This document shows, one piece after another, positions 1 to 6,762 of a stretch of 6,762 nucleotides of DNA. Positions within the stretch are counted from its first letter, which is position 1. Every line of letters begins with the position of its first letter. Both the position numbers and the translations under genes were made by a program. Origin of the DNA: Acidobacteriota bacterium (lineage in GTDB: Bacteria > Acidobacteriota > Terriglobia > Bryobacterales > Bryobacteraceae); contig JAPKYY010000142.1 in the NCBI GenBank assembly GCA_026394095.1, positions 1-6,762 of the forward strand. Direction: 5' to 3'. Below the pieces are notes generated by a model, which had not been told where the DNA came from, did no database searches, and saw only the letters and a program-made list of their open reading frames with translations.

Positions 1-2450
<2,450 letters not shown>

Positions 2451-2457
2451 GCAAACC

Positions 2458-3691
2458 ATGCAAGACAAACTCTCCATTGCGCGTCGTTGGTTCATGAAGG
2501 ATTAACAAGCCGCAGCTCGCGAAGTTTGACGGCACCTTGCCGCCCGCTGATCTCCTGAAGGGCTACAGAGCTGCCTTCATCAACCCCAATTCCAAGCTGC
2601 TGGGGCCCAAGTTCAAGTTTGCGAAGTACGGCCAGAGTGGTGCTGAACTCAGCGAGCTGCTGCCGCATCTGTCGAAGGTGGTGGATGATATCGCCATCGT
2701 GAAGTCGATGAGCACGGATGCGTTTAATCATGCCCCCGGACAGTTGTTGATGAACACGGGCAGCATGATCTTCGGGCGGCCCAGTTTCGGCGCCTGGACG
2801 ACTTACGGCCTTGGTAGCGAGGCATCAGATCTTCCAGCCTTTGTTGTCTTCTCTACCGGTAAAAAAGGGCCTTCGGGCGGAAATTCCTGCTGGGGTTCGG
2901 GCTTTCTGCCTACCGTGCATCAGGGCGTGCAGTTCCGCGCCTCGGGTGACCCGGTACTTTATCTGTCAAACCCCGAAGGCATCGATGCGCAGTTGCAGCG
3001 CGAGTCGCTCGATTCGATCCGCCGTCTGAATCAGATGAAGCTCGATGATGTCGGAGACCCCGAGATTGCGACTCGTATCAATTCTTACGAGATGGCCTTC
3101 AAGATGCAGACCAGCGCTCCCGACCTGATGGATATCTCGAAGGAGCCGAAACACATCCTCGACATGTATGGCGCAGAGCCGGGCAAGCCTTCTTTTGCCA
3201 ACTGCCTGCTACTCGCACGCCGTATGGCCGAGCGCGGCGTACGCTTTACCCAGATCTTCCACGAGGCTTGGGATCAGCATGGCTCGCTCGTGAAAGACAT
3301 CACTCAGAATTGCAAAGATACCGATCAGGCCTGCGCCGCCTTGGTTACCGACTTGAAGCAGCGCGGAATGCTCGATGACACGCTAGTTGTCTGGGGTGGC
3401 GAATTCGGACGCACACCGATGACCCAGGGCGGCACCGACGGGCGCGATCACCACCCGAACGCCTTCACGATGTGGATGGCTGGTGGCGGCATCAAGCCGG
3501 GCCTTGTCATGGGCCAGACCGATGAGCTCGGCTTCAACGTTGTCGAAGACAAGGTGCATGTGCATGATCTGCATGCCACACTCATGCACCTTCTTGGCTT
3601 TGACCACACCAAGCTCACCTATCGCTCCCAGGGCCGCAATTTCAGGCTTACCGACGTGCATGGGCACGTTGTCGAAAAAATGCTGGCCTGA
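2458..3691 (+). pseudogene. DUF1501 family protein, disrupted near the N-terminus (internal deletion plus frameshift)
   Basis: DUF1501 proteins belong to the sulfatase/alkaline-phosphatase-like superfamily, are usually exported by the Tat route, and are typically encoded next to DUF1549/DUF1553 genes; their substrate is unknown. The expected start is ATG 2458, seven bases after the upstream stop, with AGGA at 2443-2446 as a likely ribosome site. It reads [15 protein letters not shown], a normal Tat-type opening (RRWFMK), then stops at TAA 2503-2505. The body resumes in another frame from about 2504 ([18 protein letters not shown]) and runs to TGA 3689-3691 with strong family motifs: WGGEFGRTP (from 3392), DGRDHHPN (from 3437) and [17 protein letters not shown]. 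Intact relatives, as I recall them, have about 50 residues between these parts: the hydrophobic core of the signal and the segment resembling KNVIFLFMAGGPSH. That DNA is absent, not just out of frame, so neither one indel nor ribosomal frameshifting restores the protein. The remaining frame has only a TTG at 2537 and no good ribosome site; if translated from there it would give 384 residues without export signal. A misassembly or sequence error is the main alternative. Confidence 0.85.
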
Positions 3692-5308
3692 TTACTTCAC
3701 TACGTCGACGCTAGCGACAGTTCTTTCGCCGGTACGCATTTCGTTGACGAGTTTACCCTTGGGGTCCACTTCAACAATGCGTCGACCCGTGTAATCGACG
3801 ATCAGCAAATTGCCGTTGGGCATCATGGCCATGCCGGAGGCCCAGCCGAATTGCAGGTCCATTTTGGTGCCTGCAATGGATCGAACTACCTTGCCTGCCG
3901 GATCAACTTCTACGATCTCGCCGGGGTCGCTAATACTGATCATGGTGTTGCCGTTGGCCAGACGAATCGCCTGGTAGGAGCGGCGCTGTTCTCCGTTCGG
4001 GGCCTGCCAGCTCCAGATCACCTTGCCGGATTGATCTACTTCAAGGATCTTGGCGATGGCTTCTTCTGCAATCAGCGTAGTGCCAGCTGCCGTGCGGCGG
4101 CTGTTGCGCATCCGCATGTTGCCGATGTTGGGCGCTGAGTAATTCCACACTTCTTTCTTGTCAGGAGTGACTTCGATTACTTTGCCGAGCCGTGCGTCAC
4201 CAATAAGGGTGTTGCCATTGGGCAGCCTCTGGGCACTCAGGGGGTGTTCGAGGCCTGTGGAATAGCTCCAGACTTCCTGCTGCTTTTCGTCGAGTTCCAC
4301 CACCCGCTTTTCGGGGGCGATGGTGAAGAGGACGTGGCCATTTGGCAGGCTTTGCACGTCGTGCCCTCGCCCATTTTTCTTGGTCCAATACACCTTGCCG
4401 GAGGGCCAATCCATCGAGACGATCTCACCGCGCATGCCGTGGTCTGAGATCAGAATGCGGGTTTGCGGTGTGGTTGGTCTGAGGTAACGATCAAGAAACT
4501 GAAAGGCAAGGGTCTCGGCGCGCTCTGCATCAGAGCCTTTGAAGCCGTGGCCGGCACCCGAGAACGTCTCCAGCTCGGCATCAACACCTGCATTGATCAG
4601 GCGTTCTGTCAGTTGCACGCTGTGTTCGTAAGCAACATAGGCATCTTTGGTGCCGTGAAGTGAAAGCGTGGGGGCGGCATTGGGGTTCACCCAATTGATC
4701 GGGCTCGCCTTCTGGTGGATCTTGCGGTTTTGATCGAGATGGCCGCCCAGCCAGAGGGGCAGCACATCGGCTGCATCGACACTCTTGGAATAGCTCTGTG
4801 TGAAGTCAGTGGGCCCGTAATAGTTGATGACAGCTTGCACTTTGCTGGAGAATTCGCGGTTGGGGCCGGTTCCCTCAAACTCTGCGACATCGCCAGTGAG
4901 GCCGAGCATCAACACCAGGTGGCCGCCGGCGCTGCCGCCCCAGGCTCCGATGTGATCCGGGTCGATGCCGTACTTGGCAGCATTCGCGCGAAGGAATCTA
5001 ACAGCCGCCTTGGCATCTTCTACCGAAGAGGGAAACTGATTTCGGGGTGCCAGGCGATAGCTGGCGGTGGCTGCGACATAGCCACGCTCGGCAAGGCGGT
5101 TGGCCTGCTGCAGGTAGCTTTGACGTTTGCCTGCCCGGAAGCCTCCCCCGTGGATCAACAGGACGGCAGGCGCTGGGCCTGTCTGATTTTTGGGACGGAC
5201 AATGTCCATCTCCATCTTGGCGCCGACGTTGGAATATTCCACGGTGACTGGCGGAGTCTGGGCAAAGAGAAGACAAAGAAGAAGGCTAGGAGACATCATC
5301 GGGAGCAT
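3692..5308 (-). CDS. Exported alpha/beta hydrolase (esterase/BD-FAE type) fused to a C-terminal six-repeat beta-propeller
   Basis: The 538-residue protein starts at ATG 5306-5308; two further ATGs at 5294-5299 are possible starts. A short hydrophobic segment (SLLLCLLFAQ, residues ~8-17) suggests a signal peptide, though without the usual positive charges; Cys12 is not in a good lipobox. Residues ~21-278 are an alpha/beta hydrolase of the acetyl-esterase/BD-FAE kind: oxyanion motif H53-GGG, nucleophile elbow GG-S126-AGG, catalytic Asp222 (HGTKDAY) and His254 (GAGHGF), so the triad is complete. Residues ~283-538 contain six repeats about 41-46 residues apart, with strands RILISD, HVLFTI, NTLIGD, TTLIAE, NTMISI and NLLIVD, often preceded by LPNGN and followed by EVDPxGK. 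This is a PQQ-like/NHL-type propeller. The likely job is ester hydrolysis on an extracellular substrate such as an acylated glycan, with the propeller as binding module; the substrate is not readable. The stop codon abuts the DUF1501 stop. The join near residue 280 (DNA ~4471) is in frame with no visible scar. Confidence 0.93.
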   Translation of the reverse strand: MLPMMSPSLLLCLLFAQTPPVTVEYSNVGAKMEMDIVRPKNQTGPAPAVLLIHGGGFRAGKRQSYLQQANRLAERGYVAATASYRLAPRNQFPSSVEDAKAAVRFLRANAAKYGIDPDHIGAWGGSAGGHLVLMLGLTGDVAEFEGTGPNREFSSKVQAVINYYGPTDFTQSYSKSVDAADVLPLWLGGHLDQNRKIHQKASPINWVNPNAAPTLSLHGTKDAYVAYEHSVQLTERLINAGVDAELETFSGAGHGFKGSDAERAETLAFQFLDRYLRPTTPQTRILISDHGMRGEIVSMDWPSGKVYWTKKNGRGHDVQSLPNGHVLFTIAPEKRVVELDEKQQEVWSYSTGLEHPLSAQRLPNGNTLIGDARLGKVIEVTPDKKEVWNYSAPNIGNMRMRNSRRTAAGTTLIAEEAIAKILEVDQSGKVIWSWQAPNGEQRRSYQAIRLANGNTMISISDPGEIVEVDPAGKVVRSIAGTKMDLQFGWASGMAMMPNGNLLIVDYTGRRIVEVDPKGKLVNEMRTGERTVASVDVVK

Positions 5309-5331
5309 ATCACTTCTGGCATGCTGGAATC

Positions 5332-5673
5332 ATGAGCAAAATTGACTGGAACTATCATCGCCCTGGCTGAACGAGCTGTGGAAAGACGCAGGAGTTTCTT
5401 GCGAAGAACAAAGTAGCGGTGAGTGAGCAGTTGGATGCCAAGAAGAAGCCTCTAGGCCGGAGTGACGCCGAGGCGTTATTGAAGGCTGCCGACGAGGTGT
5501 ATGTGGCCAAGGGCAAGAAAGTGCTTCACTTCAAGATGAAGCAGGCAGACATGGATGAGGTACTGGCGGTGGTGCTGGGGCCTACAGGCAATCTGCGAGC
5601 CCCAACCTTCAGATCGGGCAAGACGCTGGTGGTGGGCTTTGATGAAGCTGCCTACAGCGCCGTACTTGGTTAG
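5332..5673 (+). CDS. ArsC/Spx-like thioredoxin-fold selenoprotein (in-frame TGA = Sec13)
   Basis: From ATG 5332 the frame reads MSKIDWNYHRPG, TGA (5368-5370), TSCGKTQEFLAKNK, and runs unbroken into the frame that ends at TAG 5671-5673: 113 residues if TGA is selenocysteine. The start agrees with the N-terminal beta strand expected of the fold; a GGAA at 5326-5329 is a weak, very close ribosome site. The motif Y8-H-R-P-G-U13-T-S-C16 matches the ArsC pattern YHxPxC with Sec replacing the catalytic cysteine, and the CTSC redox motif of Spx-like proteins, giving UxxC. Near the C-terminus, R89-A-P91-T fits the Arg and cis-Pro of this subfamily, followed by GKTLVVGFDEAAY. The length (113) suits ArsC/Spx (about 115-140). 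It is probably a cytoplasmic thiol/selenol oxidoreductase; arsenate as substrate is not demonstrated. A SECIS-like hairpin follows the TGA at 5387-5403. Starting at GTG 5419 instead would remove the first strand and the whole active site. I recall relatives with either Cys or Sec annotated as ArsC family (seleno)proteins. The main alternative is that TGA is a sequence error or mutation of TGC/TGT. Confidence 0.85.
5387..5403 (+). promoter_or_regulatory. Bacterial SECIS-like hairpin for selenocysteine insertion
   Basis: The 17 bases CGCAGGAGTTTCTTGCG fold into a 7-bp stem (5387-5393 with 5397-5403, one G-U pair at 5391/5399) closed by the loop GUU at 5394-5396. The loop begins 23 bases after the last base of the TGA. 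Published descriptions of bacterial SECIS elements ask for a short loop with a G among its first bases and an apical loop about 16-37 nt after the UGA, and this fits. An alternative register keeps 4 outer pairs, frees U5399 as a bulge and gives an AGUU loop, closer to the bulged-U plus GU-loop arrangement that SelB binds in E. coli fdhF. The hairpin lies in coding sequence (Thr-Gln-Glu-Phe-Leu-Ala) and does not extend outward by pairing. I checked this by eye, without an energy calculation. Confidence 0.65.
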
Positions 5674-5676
5674 TAT

Positions 5677-6762
5677 CTATTTGGCGCGGGCCATCTCTTC
5701 CACCAGATCGTAGTGGAACTTAACGAAGGTATAGAGCGAAGATTCGAGGATGCGTTCCTGGTCGGAGTGGGCTCCGAAGCCCTTGGGGCCATCCTCAGAA
5801 TCGATCATCGGCCCGATGCCGTAGCACTGCATTCCTTTGGCTCGCAGGAATGCCATATCGGTTGCGCCGGTAGACATAGTGGGTAGCGTGGGCACACCGG
5901 GGTAGTGCTTCTTAGCCACAGCCTCAATTGTCTTGAATGCTTCGTTGTCGAGGCGGGAAGGGGCGCCACCGGGACGCGTAGCCCCTCCACCGTCGCGGAC
6001 AACTTTGACGGCAGGGTCGTTGATGACGCTGCGAAGCATGTCGTAGAACTTGGTGAGGTCTTCGTCAGGGAGGGCGCGAATGTCAAGGGTTGCTTCGGCT
6101 TCGGAGGGGATGACGTTGCGGCGGTAGCCCGCCTTGATGATATTCGGTGAAATTGAGGTGCGGAGCATCGAGTTATGGCGGGGTTCGTTGGCCGCCATGT
6201 AGGCCTGGATGGCGTCGGTCTTATCGGGGTTGAGCAGGCCGTTGTAGCGATCCCGTTCTTCTGGAGTGGAGACGGTGGCGAGGCGTTCGAAATAAGTGCG
6301 GGTGGTGTCGTTCAAACGCATGGGAGGCTGCCACGCGGCAACCTTGGCGACGGCCTGAGCGATGTGGACCACAGCATTGGATTGCAAAGGAACCGAACCA
6401 TGACCAGCAACACCACTCGCGACAAGGCGCACGCCTGATGGAAGCTTCTCTGTCGTCTGGACAGAGACGAAGCGGAGACGGTTGTCGGTGCGAACGGCAG
6501 AACCACCTTCAGCGAAGCAATACTCGGCATCGATCTCGGGCCAGTGCTCACGAACCAGATAGGCAACGCCAAGGACAGGAGCGCCTTCTTCGCCAGCTTC
6601 AGCCATGAAGATGACATCACGATCCAGTGCCAGCTTCTGACGCTTGATCAGGATGATCGACATCATCGCGGCAACCAGATTGTCCTTATCGTCCACCGTG
6701 CCGCGCCCGTAAATATAGCCGCCTTCGCGGTTGGCAGAGAATGGCCCGTGGGTCCATTTCTT
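5677..6762 (-). CDS. M20-family metallopeptidase (ArgE/DapE/CPG2/PM20D1-like), N-terminus cut by window
   Basis: The frame is open from the window end at 6762 down to the stop at 5677-5679 (361 residues visible); the GTG at 6694-6696 is an internal valine, not a start. Numbering from the window edge, G19-R-G-T-V-D24-D25-K carries the metal-bridging Asp of the M20 family, E58-E59 in AGEEGAP supplies the catalytic and metal-binding Glu, E85 in FAEGGSAV is a further metal-site acidic residue, and H332 in GFGAHSDQ is the C-terminal metal His. GVAGHGSVP (from residue ~117) opens the dimerisation domain, which is inserted in the catalytic domain as usual. The first metal His (HxDVVP-type motif) and any signal peptide must lie upstream, outside the window. 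Visible metal-site and catalytic motifs are intact, so a two-zinc amidase/peptidase that cleaves a small peptide or N-acyl amino acid is likely; the substrate cannot be read. It runs convergently to the selenoprotein gene, with three bases between the two stop codons. Confidence 0.93.
   Translation of the reverse strand, partial: KKWTHGPFSANREGGYIYGRGTVDDKDNLVAAMMSIILIKRQKLALDRDVIFMAEAGEEGAPVLGVAYLVREHWPEIDAEYCFAEGGSAVRTDNRLRFVSVQTTEKLPSGVRLVASGVAGHGSVPLQSNAVVHIAQAVAKVAAWQPPMRLNDTTRTYFERLATVSTPEERDRYNGLLNPDKTDAIQAYMAANEPRHNSMLRTSISPNIIKAGYRRNVIPSEAEATLDIRALPDEDLTKFYDMLRSVINDPAVKVVRDGGGATRPGGAPSRLDNEAFKTIEAVAKKHYPGVPTLPTMSTGATDMAFLRAKGMQCYGIGPMIDSEDGPKGFGAHSDQERILESSLYTFVKFHYDLVEEMARAK

Noticed and set aside
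2458..3691. Programmed ribosomal frameshifting in the DUF1501 gene
   Set aside because: There is no slippery site before the stop at 2503, and the expected sequence between MKD and NKPQL is missing from the DNA, so a shift of frame could not rebuild the protein.
4715..5335. A 206-codon open frame on the plus strand opposite the hydrolase, whose stop overlaps the selenoprotein start (ATGA at 5332-5335)
   Set aside because: It lies codon-aligned opposite the strongly supported hydrolase, a usual shadow in GC-rich genes, and its protein resembles no family. The ATGA overlap is therefore probably chance, not translational coupling.
5381..5398. A competing hairpin GAAA/TTTC (5381-5384 with 5395-5398)
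   Set aside because: Only four weak pairs, mutually exclusive with the 7-bp SECIS-like stem, which is clearly the better fold.
5419..5673. GTG at 5419 as the real start of an 84-residue hypothetical protein
   Set aside because: It would cut off the first strand, helix and redox motif that continue in the same frame upstream to ATG 5332 and match the ArsC/Spx family; there is also no clear ribosome site before it.
5657..5687. Inverted repeat GCGCC/GGCGC (5657-5661 with 5683-5687) spanning both convergent stop codons, a possible two-way terminator
   Set aside because: The stem has only five certain pairs, the loop is about 21 bases and there is no T-run on either strand, so it is not distinguishable from chance.
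6694..6696. GTG at 6694-6696 as start of the M20 peptidase
   Set aside because: The frame stays open to the window end and the upstream residues YGRGT complete the conserved GRGTVDDK metal motif, so the codon is internal.

Overview
The window is a compact stretch of bacterial chromosome with five genes, two of them cut by the window edges, and almost no intergenic DNA. A DUF1549/DUF1553 (PSCyt2/PSD1) protein followed by a DUF1501 protein is a pairing typical of Planctomycetota, Verrucomicrobiota and the Solibacter/Bryobacter branch of Acidobacteriota. The wording of the proteins (for example the six-blade PQQ-like propeller and the DUF1501 sequence style) makes me favour a Bryobacterales-type acidobacterium. 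This is an inference from family knowledge; no taxonomic marker gene is present.

Layout: (1) 1-2450, plus strand: C-terminal ~815 residues of a PSCyt2/PSD1 protein. (2) 2458-3691, plus strand: its DUF1501 partner, seven bases downstream. It is broken: the start and twin-arginine motif are followed at once by a stop, and the rest of the protein continues in another frame with roughly 50 expected codons missing. (3) 3692-5308, minus strand: an exported alpha/beta hydrolase (esterase type) fused to a six-repeat beta-propeller; its stop codon abuts the DUF1501 stop. (4) 5332-5673, plus strand: a small ArsC/Spx-like thioredoxin-fold protein whose catalytic position is an in-frame TGA, read here as selenocysteine (motif Gly-Sec-Thr-Ser-Cys). 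A 7-bp hairpin with a GUU loop lies 23 nt downstream of the TGA, as expected of a bacterial SECIS. (5) 5677-6762, minus strand: an M20-family metallopeptidase lacking its N-terminus, ending three bases after the selenoprotein stop.

The most interesting item is the selenoprotein. Standard gene calling would start it at GTG 5419 and lose the whole redox site. The second is the broken DUF1501 gene, either a real pseudogene or an assembly/sequence error. Genes 1 and 2 look like one operon. The other three alternate in strand and show no evident common pathway. There is no gene-free stretch longer than 25 bases, and I saw no tRNA, rRNA, CRISPR array, insertion sequence or long repeat.
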